Assembly: GCA_040002995.1 (NCBI GenBank)
Contig: JBDUDK010000152.1
Coordinates: 1 to 26,658 of the forward strand
Reading direction: 5' to 3'
Length of the DNA stretch: 26,658 nt
Source of the DNA: JBDUDK01 sp040002995
Lineage (GTDB): Bacteria; Actinomycetota; Acidimicrobiia; Acidimicrobiales; Ilumatobacteraceae
Positions 15,384-24,538 of the stretch are shown here, one piece after another; position 1 is the stretch's first letter, and each line of letters begins with the position of its first letter. The translations under genes were made by a program, and so were the position numbers. The notes under the pieces were generated by a model. It ran no database searches. It was not told the origin of the DNA and saw only the letters and a program-made list of their open reading frames with translations.

Positions 15384-16256
15384 TCACGCCAACGTGTCGC
15401 ACGCGTTCGGGTCGCCTTTGTCGTAGCCCTTGGTCAACCAAGAGACGCGCTCCTCTGACGAACCGTGCGTGAAGTTGTCGGGGTTCACGGCGCGTCCGGC
15501 CTGTTGCATCAGGCGGTCGTCGCCGACGGCCGCCGCGGCGGCCAATGCCTCTTGCAGGTCGCCGGCTTGGAGCTCACCCGCGGCGTATGCGCCGTGGGCC
15601 CAGACGCCGGCGAAACAATCAGCCTGAAGCTCGAGTTTCACCGACCACGCGTTCGCACTCGAGGGATCGGCCTGCTCGTGCTCACTCACTTTGGCGCTAA
15701 TGCCGAGAAGGTTCTGCACGTGGTGGCCGACCTCGTGGGCGATCACGTAGGCCTCCGCCAGATCACCCGGGGCGTTGAACCGGGTGGTGAGCTCGTTGAA
15801 GAACCCGAGGTCGAGGTACACCTTGCGGTCGACCGGACAGTAGAACGGCCCGGTGGCCGCCTGACCTGTTCCGCAACCAGTGTCGGTGACGTCGGTGTAC
15901 AGCACGAGCGTGGTGGGCTCCCACGTTTGGCCGGACTGTTCAAAGATCGACTGCCAGGTCGCCTCGATGTCGCCGAGTGCTTGCTTGACGAACGTGACCT
16001 GGTCGGCTTGGGGATCGGCGATGTTCGGATCTCCGGACGCCGGCGATTGGACGCCGGGGAGACCCGGCAAGTTGATGCCGCCACTGCCGCCCGTGAGGAT
16101 GCTGCGCCCACCGAGGAACAGCGCCACGAGCAAACCGATCAGGCCGGTGAGGCCACCCGCCTTTCCGATACCGATGGGTAACCCGCCGAAGCCTCCACTT
16201 TGACCTCGCCGATCCTCGACAGGGCCGGCGGGGCCACCAGGACGAAACTTCACCAT
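15384..16256 (-). CDS. Neutral zinc metallopeptidase, YpfJ family
   Basis: 290 aa membrane-anchored putative metalloprotease (YpfJ/KPN_02809 family, zinc_peptidase PF04228). A Gly-rich cytoplasmic start (MVKFRPGGPAGPVEDRRGQS) and one transmembrane segment (about 35-50) precede the extracytoplasmic domain, which has CGTGQAATGPFYCP (128-141), the zinc motif HEVGH (174-178) and the downstream ELQADC (E209 as probable third ligand). The family's substrate is not known. ATG lies 4 bp after the stop of the PLP-enzyme gene upstream, with GGGGGAG about 9 nt before the ATG, so it is the last gene of the Rieske-PLP operon. Confidence 0.92.
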   Translation of the reverse strand: MVKFRPGGPAGPVEDRRGQSGGFGGLPIGIGKAGGLTGLIGLLVALFLGGRSILTGGSGGINLPGLPGVQSPASGDPNIADPQADQVTFVKQALGDIEATWQSIFEQSGQTWEPTTLVLYTDVTDTGCGTGQAATGPFYCPVDRKVYLDLGFFNELTTRFNAPGDLAEAYVIAHEVGHHVQNLLGISAKVSEHEQADPSSANAWSVKLELQADCFAGVWAHGAYAAGELQAGDLQEALAAAAAVGDDRLMQQAGRAVNPDNFTHGSSEERVSWLTKGYDKGDPNACDTLA

Positions 16257-16260
16257 GGAG

Positions 16261-17534
16261 TCATTCTCCCCCGCGCTGTCGTCCCGTAAACAACACTACG
16301 ACGCATTCGTCGTCGGCCACCTGGTCGCGGACGGCCAGGAGGCCGGCAAGTCCTGCGGTTCCCGTGGGGTCGACATCGATCTCCGTCGTCGACCGCGCGA
16401 GTTCGTTGGCCTCGATCACGAGAGCCTCTTTCGCCACGATTGAGGCACCGCCGCTGTCGCGCAGCCCCTGCACTATGCCGAGCCAGTCGTAGGTCTCGTC
16501 GTCGAGAATCCCCGTCGCGGCCGAACGCGGCTCGGTCTCCCAGGGCCACATGAAGTCGCGCCATGTCGCGCCCAGAACCTCGGGGGTGAGAGATCCCGCC
16601 CGCTGCCAGGCGCGGTCGAGTGGCGCGCACCCCTCAGTCTGGACGGCGTGAAGGCGAGGGTGCACGCCCGCGTCGGCAAACGCGAGGCCCGCGCTCGCCG
16701 CCAACGCTCCCCCACCCACCTGAACAAAGACGCGATCGATGTGCGCGCCAAGAATTTCGGTGATCTCCCAACCGATCGTGCGCCCGCCGTCGAGGCACAG
16801 CGCATTCTCGGTCCCTTGGACACTGAACGGAATCGCGCCGTCGGCCACCGCCTCGCGAAAACGACGAACACCAGGATCGCCGGGCGGGTCGGTCGGTTGG
16901 CGCGCGCACATCACTACCTCTGCACCCAACGCGATCAGGCGCTCGAGCACCCAGGGGTCGCCCTGAGTCGGGACATAGACGGAAAGCGGCCACCTCGCCG
17001 CCGCCGCAAGAGTCGCAGCCGCGAGCGCGGCGTTGCCGCACGATGCGATGGCCAGGCGGACACGCTCCGAAGCAGGCGCAATGCCGAGGCGCTCGCACGC
17101 GATGAGGTGCAAGAGGATCGTCATGAGATGACGGGCCTTATGAGAACCGCTGATGTTGACGGTGTCGTCCTTCACCCATACGCCGCCGTCGGCCGCAAAG
17201 CCGAGCGCGCTGCTCAATCGCCCCGAGCGGAAAAAGGGCGTGACTCGGAAGCCGGTCCCGTCGACAGCGGCAACCGCGTCATCGACTTCGCGCACGAGTG
17301 CCCGTCGGGCCTCGATGTCCATGCCACGGGCTTCGGCGAGCGTCGACCACACCAGAGCTGAGTCGAACGCGACGAACGGGTTCGGGTCATCGACGGGGCG
17401 AAACGGCTTGAGCTGCGCCACCCGCCACAACACGTGGGCGCTGTCGCCTTCCGGCGCGTTCGGGCACCTCCATGGCCATACGGCGTCGGCCCCGAGCGTG
17501 GCCCGACATACAGCACACCGGAGCACCGCGGCAT

Positions 17535-17538
<4 letters not shown>
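16261..17538 (-). CDS. Fold-type II PLP-dependent enzyme, threonine synthase/cysteine synthase-like (second of pair)
   Basis: 425 aa from a GTG at 17538 that overlaps the stop of the upstream PLP gene (GTGA); the open frame 16 codons further up lies inside that gene. N-terminal LRCAVC...WRCP (C8, C11, C25) resembles the Cys motif before threonine-synthase-like enzymes but lacks a clear fourth Cys. PLP lysine K134 in KDDTVNISGSHKARH; phosphate and substrate loop SCGNA (166-170) followed by PLSVYVPTQGDP; glycine loop VQVGGGALAAS (272-282). The C-terminus has PTGTAGLAGLLAV (391-403). The general chemistry would be beta- or gamma-elimination or replacement on an amino acid; the substrate cannot be named. 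Divergent around the active lysine from both CysK and ThrC. Confidence 0.82.
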
Positions 17539-19058
<1,520 letters not shown>

Positions 19059-19089
19059 ACGGCGGCCATTGTTGCAGTGAGGTCGCCCG

Positions 19090-20709
19090 TCAGCGCGGTG
19101 GCGGTGATCCGGTGCGGAGGAAGCTGATCGCCTCCGCTGTTCCCGCGGTGACGAAACGCTCGAGGCGCGGCGACGACGCGAAGCGGGCGGCCGCGGCGAG
19201 CGGGAGCCGGTCATCGAGCTCGGCCGCTTCGTCGACCGCAGCGACCGCGGTCTTCACGATATGGGCCGCGACGATGAACGAGCCCGCCTGGTTCTTGGCC
19301 GCGGACTCAAGCAGCTCGTTGGGCTTTGGCGCGCCGGCGGCGGCCTCATGGATGTCGACCGGTCTGGGAGGTTCGTCCCGTCGCCACTCGGCGCGACCAG
19401 AGTCGTGCGCCATGAAGACCGGGAACATCGCGAGGCGGGCGGTATCGGGCCCCGGAGCGATGCGCCACGCCCAGCGGGCGGCACGCGCGTACGTCATCAC
19501 GTGGGTGATGTCGAGCCAACCGAAGTCGTGGTCGGGGTCGAAGTCGACCGATGGATCGTGACGAAGCAGCCGCTCGCTCGCCGTGCGGACGACGGTGTCG
19601 AGGAGGCCTTCGATCCCGGCCCCGTCGAGGACGGCGGTAGTAGCGGCGGCGATCGGTGTCGGCCCCTTCGCGAGCAGCGCGTCACGGAGGCGGTGCGCCT
19701 CGTCGTACCACCCGGTTTCGACGCGGTCGGGCGCCGCGGCGAGGGCGTCGAGATCGAGCGCGTTGACGGCCTTCATTGCCGGACGCATATAGGGCAGAAG
19801 GTCTTCCCTCGTTCCCGTCACGTGCGCAGGTACGAGGTGTGGGAGCACCGTGGCGGCCCGGTCGGCGCCGAGCCGCTCCAGTAGCTCAAACGCTTTCTGG
19901 ACGTAAATGGCCCCGTGACCAAACGACAGATGGTGGTCGCAGACGACGTCGATGCACCAGGTGCGCAGTTCGCCGATCGAGATTCCGAGGTCGATCGCGC
20001 CGAGCATGAGTGCCTCGGCGCCATCTTGATCCTGCGCCTCGACCAGCGCGCGAAACATTGATCGGGGATTCAACGGCAGGGCGCGCACCGGCGATGGCTG
20101 CGGGCGCGGTGACCGCAGATGCTCGACCTCGGCGATGCCCGCGAGTGCCTGCACGATCGGAAAGGCGCGCTCGTCGTCGTCGAGGCAGCCCGTGAGCCGA
20201 AGGCAGTCAGAGGCCATCGCGAGTGCGTGACCCCAGCCGAACTCGCCGCGGGGCGCTCCCCACGCGATGCCCTCCCACACGAGTTCTGCGGGATTGGTCG
20301 ACGCCTGCAGCAGGCGCACCACGTCGCGCGCGATCTGCCCGTTGTAGTCGTCAGCGATGCCGCGTCGAAGCGAAGGCAGGAGGCGGGCGCGCTGTTCATC
20401 CGGAGTGGGGTCGACGATGTCGACGAACACCTGGCCGTCCTCGAGCGTCACCGGGTACGTGCGGACGCCCTCCTCGCCGAGCACGCACTCCCCGTCGTCG
20501 ACGCGGAACTTCCAGTTGTGCCACTGACATGTAAGCAGCTGGCCGTTCAGGTCCCCCTGCGCCAGGCCGTACCCCTGATGCGGACACGCGTTGTCGAGCG
20601 CATAGACACCGCCGGCACTGCGCACGAGCAGGATCCGATGGCCATCGGCGTGCGCAAGCTTCATCGCTCCCGACCTCAGGTCATCGAGCCGGGCGACGGC
20701 GTGTCGCAT
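19090..20709 (-). CDS. Rieske [2Fe-2S] domain fused to a large helical domain of unknown function
   Basis: 539 aa. Residues 1-98 are a complete Rieske ferredoxin-like domain with CPHQGYGLAQG (C42, H44) and CQWHNWKF (C61, H64), which bind the cluster. The remaining about 440 residues match no family I can name; they look all-helical and contain His-bearing motifs: GWGHALAMASDCLRL (H161), CDHHLSFGHGAI (H259, H260, H265), DFGWLDITHVMTYARAARW (H403), FPVFMAHDSGR (H435) and AAHIVKTAVA (H483). This could be a metal or cofactor-free oxidase domain; the pattern is loosely like questin-oxidase-like proteins, which I rate as a weak guess. The ring-hydroxylase catalytic domain is absent. Strong AAAGGAG site before the ATG. 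First gene of the operon with two PLP enzymes and a zinc peptidase. Confidence 0.8.
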   Translation of the reverse strand: MRHAVARLDDLRSGAMKLAHADGHRILLVRSAGGVYALDNACPHQGYGLAQGDLNGQLLTCQWHNWKFRVDDGECVLGEEGVRTYPVTLEDGQVFVDIVDPTPDEQRARLLPSLRRGIADDYNGQIARDVVRLLQASTNPAELVWEGIAWGAPRGEFGWGHALAMASDCLRLTGCLDDDERAFPIVQALAGIAEVEHLRSPRPQPSPVRALPLNPRSMFRALVEAQDQDGAEALMLGAIDLGISIGELRTWCIDVVCDHHLSFGHGAIYVQKAFELLERLGADRAATVLPHLVPAHVTGTREDLLPYMRPAMKAVNALDLDALAAAPDRVETGWYDEAHRLRDALLAKGPTPIAAATTAVLDGAGIEGLLDTVVRTASERLLRHDPSVDFDPDHDFGWLDITHVMTYARAARWAWRIAPGPDTARLAMFPVFMAHDSGRAEWRRDEPPRPVDIHEAAAGAPKPNELLESAAKNQAGSFIVAAHIVKTAVAAVDEAAELDDRLPLAAAARFASSPRLERFVTAGTAEAISFLRTGSPPPR

Positions 20710-20739
20710 GGTCGCTCCTTTTCACAAGTCCTTGCTTCG

Positions 20740-20769
20740 TATATTCGACCACCAAACCCACTTCGTCAA
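20740..20769 (-). promoter_or_regulatory. Candidate promoter of the Rieske-PLP operon
   Basis: Minus strand: TTGACG (20764-20769) as -35 and AATATA (20740-20745; TATACG at 20738-20743 is the alternative) as -10, spacer 18 bp. The leader would be about 25 nt and contains the AAAGGAG ribosome site (20716-20722). ACTTCG occurs twice nearby on the plus strand (20760-20765 and 20776-20781). Confidence 0.5.
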
Positions 20770-20797
20770 GACACCACTTCGGAAATTCCCGTAGCCT
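20768..20797 (+). promoter_or_regulatory. Candidate leaderless promoter of the SufR-like regulator, with inverted repeat
   Basis: TAGCCT (20792-20797) ends 7 nt before the ATG at 20805, the spacing of a leaderless transcript; AAGACA (20768-20773) 18 bp upstream is a partial -35. A short inverted repeat GGAA-A-TTCC (20781-20789) sits between the two elements and could be the operator for autoregulation and for the divergent operon. The same TAGCCT box precedes clpP. Confidence 0.45.
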
Positions 20798-20804
20798 GGG
20801 CGAG

Positions 20805-21443
20805 ATGACCGCCGAGCCTCTCACCGGCGCCAAGATGCGGCTGGTCGAGTACCTCAAACGTGTCGACGCGGCCACGGCGCCAGAGCTGGCGGCGACGTTC
20901 GGCCTCACCGACACCGCCGTTCGTCAGCACCTCGAAGCGCTGGAGGCCGCCGGGCTCGTGGATCGCCGAGCATCGGCCGCGGGAGGCCGCGGCAGACCGG
21001 CGGTGCGGTGGTACCTCGCGGTCCCGGCCAGAGCCATCTTCCCCGACCGGCACGGCGACCTCACCGTGGAGCTGATCGGCTCTATCCGTGAAGCACTCGG
21101 CGAGAAGGCCCTCGCGAAGGTGATTGAGGCGCGGGGCGGCCACCAAACCGCGGCGTACCGCGCCGAGCTCAATCGCGCTACCTCGCTCAAGGCACGCGTG
21201 CGGCGTCTCGCCGAGATCCGCACGGCTGAGGGCTACATGGCCGAGGCGCGCGCCGACGGCGATGGGTACGTGTTGGTCGAGCATCACTGCCCCGTGTGTG
21301 TCGCGGCATCGGCGTGTCCTGGCCTGTGCCGTAGCGAGCTCGAGGTCTTCCGTGCCGTACTGGGGCCCGACGTAAATATCGAACGCGAACAACATCTGTT
21401 GTCGGGCGACCAACGCTGCGCGTACCGCATCCGCCCGTCTTGA
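20805..21443 (+). CDS. SufR-like winged-helix transcriptional regulator with C-terminal Fe-S-type cysteine motif
   Basis: 212 aa. N-terminal winged HTH (MRLVEYLKRVDAATAPELAA, FGLTDTAVRQHLEALEAAGL, then the wing RRASAAGGRGRPAVRWYL) of the DeoR/ArsR-like kind found in SufR. The C-terminal half is the SufR-type ligand domain: EHHCPVCVAASACPGLC, then SELEVFRAVLG and GDQRCAYRI. Cys at 162, 165, 171, 175 and 205; C162 and C175 are 12 residues apart, as I recall for SufR cluster ligands, and C165 and C171 are extra. SufR represses Fe-S assembly genes when its cluster is present. Here there is no suf cluster; the divergent target is a gene for a Rieske protein. It is the likely local regulator. Confidence 0.85.
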   Translation: MTAEPLTGAKMRLVEYLKRVDAATAPELAATFGLTDTAVRQHLEALEAAGLVDRRASAAGGRGRPAVRWYLAVPARAIFPDRHGDLTVELIGSIREALGEKALAKVIEARGGHQTAAYRAELNRATSLKARVRRLAEIRTAEGYMAEARADGDGYVLVEHHCPVCVAASACPGLCRSELEVFRAVLGPDVNIEREQHLLSGDQRCAYRIRPS

Positions 21444-21448
21444 GCGCG

Positions 21449-22111
21449 TCACCTGTCGCGATCGTCGGGCGCAAGGGTCGTCGGGCCGACGTTCGCGTCG
21501 AGCCAGTCGCTCAGTGGCTCCGCCGCGTCCCACACCTGGAACACGCGCGCCGCCGCGGCGCGCGTGTGCAGCCATTTCGCGAGCGGGAACTGACGGGCGA
21601 GCACCATGCCCTTTTTCCGTAACAGCTCGATCCGGGGATGGTCGCGCGCATAGCCGCGCGGCGCCGTTTTCAGTTCCTCTCCACCGATGTCCCACTTCGC
21701 CCGTTCGAGTGCGGAGACGATCGTTTCGAGCTTCCGGCCCGTGCGTTCGACGTCGACCGCGGATCGGTAGCGCTCGAGCTGATCGGAAGCCATGTGGTAG
21801 TAGCCGACGCCCGCGAAGAGTCCCGACGACGAGACCTGGACGTAGGAGATCGCGCCACCTTCGCGCTCACCGACCGCGGCAATGCCGGTCTTGTACGGCG
21901 ACTTGTCTTTCGAGAAGCGGGTGTCGCGCTGGGGGCGAAAGATGCGCATGGGCTGCCACCGCGTAGGCGCCTCCTCGATCAAGGCGACCATCGGGGCCCG
22001 TACCGAGGCCTCGTACACCGCCTTGTTGGCCTCCCAGTAGCGCTTGGAGTTGTCGGCCTCCAGCCCGGCGAAGAACGCGAGGGCCTCCGGCGGAAATCCA
22101 CGGAAGGTCAT
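21449..22111 (-). CDS. DUF2461 (TIGR02453) family protein
   Basis: 220 aa from ATG 22111; the open frame upstream is antisense to the ATPase gene. The start MTFRGFPPEALAFFAGLEAD, then WEANKAVYEASVRAPM, RPQRDTRFSKDKSPYKTGIA, the aromatic SGLFAGVGYYHM and LKTAPRGYARDHPRIELLRK follow the order of DUF2461, a widespread conserved family with no established function. Converges with the SufR-like gene (5 bp apart) and diverges from the HerA-like ATPase (42 bp apart). No Shine-Dalgarno; a TACGTT box lies 7 nt before the ATG. Confidence 0.88.
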   Translation of the reverse strand: MTFRGFPPEALAFFAGLEADNSKRYWEANKAVYEASVRAPMVALIEEAPTRWQPMRIFRPQRDTRFSKDKSPYKTGIAAVGEREGGAISYVQVSSSGLFAGVGYYHMASDQLERYRSAVDVERTGRKLETIVSALERAKWDIGGEELKTAPRGYARDHPRIELLRKKGMVLARQFPLAKWLHTRAAAARVFQVWDAAEPLSDWLDANVGPTTLAPDDRDR

Positions 22112-22118
22112 CGCCCAG

Positions 22119-22124
22119 AACGTA
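22119..22124 (-). promoter_or_regulatory. Candidate -10 box of a leaderless promoter for the DUF2461 gene
   Basis: TACGTT on the minus strand, then 7 nt (CTGGGCG), then the ATG. No ribosome site fits between. Part of a 42 bp divergent gap whose other side shows the same arrangement. Confidence 0.5.
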
Positions 22125-22139
22125 CAGCGATCACGAGAG

Positions 22140-22145
22140 TACGGT
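22140..22145 (+). promoter_or_regulatory. Candidate -10 box of a leaderless promoter for the HerA-like ATPase-murT-gatD operon
   Basis: TACGGT, then 8 nt (GCGCGGCC), then the ATG at 22154. No Shine-Dalgarno. The opposite-strand box TACGTT lies about 16 bp away, so the two promoters would be back to back. Confidence 0.5.
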
Positions 22146-22153
22146 GCGCGGCC

Positions 22154-24538
22154 ATGGCAGCGTTGAACTTGGGTGAGCAGATCGATGCCGCGACACATAA
22201 GCGCGACGGGACTGCTGTTGCACTCCCCTCGGGCGATCTCACCACACATGGCGTGATCGTCGGCATGACCGGTTCGGGCAAGACCGGCCTCGGCATCGTG
22301 CTGATCGAAGAGGCGCTGTCCGGGGGCGTGCCTGTCATCGCCATCGACCCCAAGGGCGATCTCACGAACCTGCTGTTGCTGTTTCCCAATCTTGCCGCGG
22401 CCGACTTTCGCCCATGGATAAACGAAGGTGATGCCGCCAAGGCGGGGGTGACGCCCGACGAGTTCGCCGCGCAACAGGCCAGCGCATGGAAGGACGGGTT
22501 GGCGTCGTGGGGCATCGGCGCCGACCGCCTCGGCGCGCTGAAGGACCGGGCGCACTACACGATCTACACGCCGGGCTCTACATCCGGCGTGCCCGTGAAC
22601 ATCGTCGGATCGCTGAAGGCACCCTCCGATGTCGACCCCGAGGTGCGACACGACGAGATCGATGGCTTCGTGACCGGTCTACTCGGACTCGTCGGTATCG
22701 CCGCCGATCCGTTGTCGTCGAGGGAGCACATCCTGCTCGCGAACCTCATTGACGCGAGCTGGGCGCAGGGCCGCGACCTCGACCTGCCGACGCTCGTCGG
22801 CCAGGTCGCCACTCCTCCGATCCGCAAGCTCGGCGTGTTCGAGCTCGATCAGTTCTTCCCGCCCAACGATCGCATGGCTCTCGCCGTGAGGCTGAACGGT
22901 CTCTTGGCGTCGAGCGCGTTCGCGGCCTGGAGTGAGGGGGCGGCGCTCGACATCGACGCCATGCTCCACGCACCCGGCGGCAAACCCCGGTGCGCCATTG
23001 TGTCGATCGCCCACTTGTCCGACGAAGAACGTCAGTTCGCGGTCGCCACCCTCCTCGCCAAGGTCGTGACGTGGATGCGCGCGCAGTCGGGCACCACCGA
23101 CCTGCGTGCCCTCATCTACATGGATGAGGTCGCCGGCTACGTGCCCCCTTCGGCGATGCCACCGGCGAAGAAGCCGATCATGCTCCTCATGAAGCAGGCC
23201 CGCGCCTTCGGTATTGGCGTAGTGCTGGCCACGCAAAACCCGGTCGACCTCGACTACAAGGCGATTTCCAACGCGGGTACCTGGATGGTCGGGCGGCTAC
23301 AGACGGAGCGGGACAAGAGCCGGCTGCTCGACGGCATGAGCGCCGCCGACGGCGGGGTCGACATAAGCGCGTTGAGCGACACGATCGGCGGACTGGCCAA
23401 GCGGGAATTCGTGTTGCGCCGTGCGGGCGTGGCCGCGCCGTCGGTGATCACGAGTCGGTGGTCGATGAGCTACTTGAGGGGACCGTTGACCCGCGACCAG
23501 ATCGCCACGCTCATGCACGACGCGCCCGAAAAGGCGACGCAGAAAGCCCCTGAGAATGTGATGGTGCCGTCGCCCACCCCTTCCGCCTCGTCCGACGAGA
23601 GCACCGTGATGCCGCAGGTGGCGCAGGGAGTAAGGGTGTCGTGGCTCGACCCCGCGGCGGCGTGGGCCGCGTCCGTCGGCGCGCGTGCAGGTACGCGGTT
23701 CGAAGCCGCCGCCGTGGCGCGGGCGGCTCTGCTCTACGACGACGAGAAGGCCGGCCTGAGAGAAGAGCAGGAGTGGGAGGCCGTGATCTTTCCGTTGCAC
23801 GCGGGAGTGGGCGGCGCCGATGCCACCAACGTCGACTACGACGACCGCGACCTCAGAGACGGTGCTCCTGATGGTGCGACGTACACGCTTCCGGCCGCCA
23901 CCGTCGCCGACAAGAAGTTCTGGGCCGATCTCCAGCGAGAGTTGACCGATCATCTCTTTCGGAATCGGACGATCGACATCATGCGTAATGCTGAGCTGAA
24001 GCTCTTCTCGCGCCCCGGCGAGTCGGCCGAAGCGTTCAAGGCGCGGTGCGAACAGGCAGCGAACGACGGCGCCGACCGGGCCGCCGCCGCACTGAAGGAC
24101 AAGTACAGCGCCCGCGTGACGAGGCTCGAGGCCACCATTCAGGCGGCCCAAGACAAGATCGAAGTGGCCGCCGACACGGTCAAGCAGCGTCGCAGCGAAG
24201 AGGTCCTCGGCGCCGCCGGAACCCTTCTCGGAGGCCTTTTGGGGGGACGCAAGAGCACGGGCTCGCTCGTGAGGACGATTGGCCGCACCGCGAGCGGGGG
24301 GGCGAGCCGGCGAGGGCGCAGCGCCACGGCGAGCGACCGGCTCGATGCCGCGAAGCATGCGGCCGCCACCAAGGAACAGCAGCTCGCCGATCTCGAGGCC
24401 GAACTCGCGCATGACCTCACCGAAATTCACGACGAGTGGATGACACGAGCCGCCAACGTCGAGACGGTGCCGATCTCACTCGAGAAGGCCGACATCAAAG
24501 TCGACGAGCTCGCGCTCTGCTGGATCCCGGTCGCGTGA
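22154..24538 (+). CDS. HerA/FtsK-like P-loop ATPase with C-terminal coiled coil, function unknown
   Basis: 794 aa from ATG 22154 (MAALNLGEQI); the open frame upstream is antisense to the DUF2461 gene. N-terminal part: HAS-barrel-like start, Walker A GMTGSGKT (37-44), AIDPKGDL (63-70). Walker B LRALIYMDE (318-325), sensor ATQNP (359-363), then GRLQTERDKSRLLDGM. This is the HerA/DUF87-DUF853 branch of the FtsK-HerA ATPases, which move DNA or protein through a hexameric ring. After residue about 600 comes a variable region with a long predicted coiled coil (SARVTRLEATIQAAQDKIEV and AAKHAAATKEQQLADLEAEL), a Gly/Arg-rich low-complexity insert and a short C-terminal domain ending CWIPVA. No nuclease partner (NurA) is adjacent. 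Its stop overlaps the murT start (GTGA). Confidence 0.82.
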   Translation: MAALNLGEQIDAATHKRDGTAVALPSGDLTTHGVIVGMTGSGKTGLGIVLIEEALSGGVPVIAIDPKGDLTNLLLLFPNLAAADFRPWINEGDAAKAGVTPDEFAAQQASAWKDGLASWGIGADRLGALKDRAHYTIYTPGSTSGVPVNIVGSLKAPSDVDPEVRHDEIDGFVTGLLGLVGIAADPLSSREHILLANLIDASWAQGRDLDLPTLVGQVATPPIRKLGVFELDQFFPPNDRMALAVRLNGLLASSAFAAWSEGAALDIDAMLHAPGGKPRCAIVSIAHLSDEERQFAVATLLAKVVTWMRAQSGTTDLRALIYMDEVAGYVPPSAMPPAKKPIMLLMKQARAFGIGVVLATQNPVDLDYKAISNAGTWMVGRLQTERDKSRLLDGMSAADGGVDISALSDTIGGLAKREFVLRRAGVAAPSVITSRWSMSYLRGPLTRDQIATLMHDAPEKATQKAPENVMVPSPTPSASSDESTVMPQVAQGVRVSWLDPAAAWAASVGARAGTRFEAAAVARAALLYDDEKAGLREEQEWEAVIFPLHAGVGGADATNVDYDDRDLRDGAPDGATYTLPAATVADKKFWADLQRELTDHLFRNRTIDIMRNAELKLFSRPGESAEAFKARCEQAANDGADRAAAALKDKYSARVTRLEATIQAAQDKIEVAADTVKQRRSEEVLGAAGTLLGGLLGGRKSTGSLVRTIGRTASGGASRRGRSATASDRLDAAKHAAATKEQQLADLEAELAHDLTEIHDEWMTRAANVETVPISLEKADIKVDELALCWIPVA

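Noticed and set aside
21638..22153. Extension of the HerA-like ATPase frame 172 codons upstream
   Set aside because: This stretch is antisense to the conserved DUF2461 gene and lacks ATPase-family features; the ATG at 22154 fits both family and promoter.
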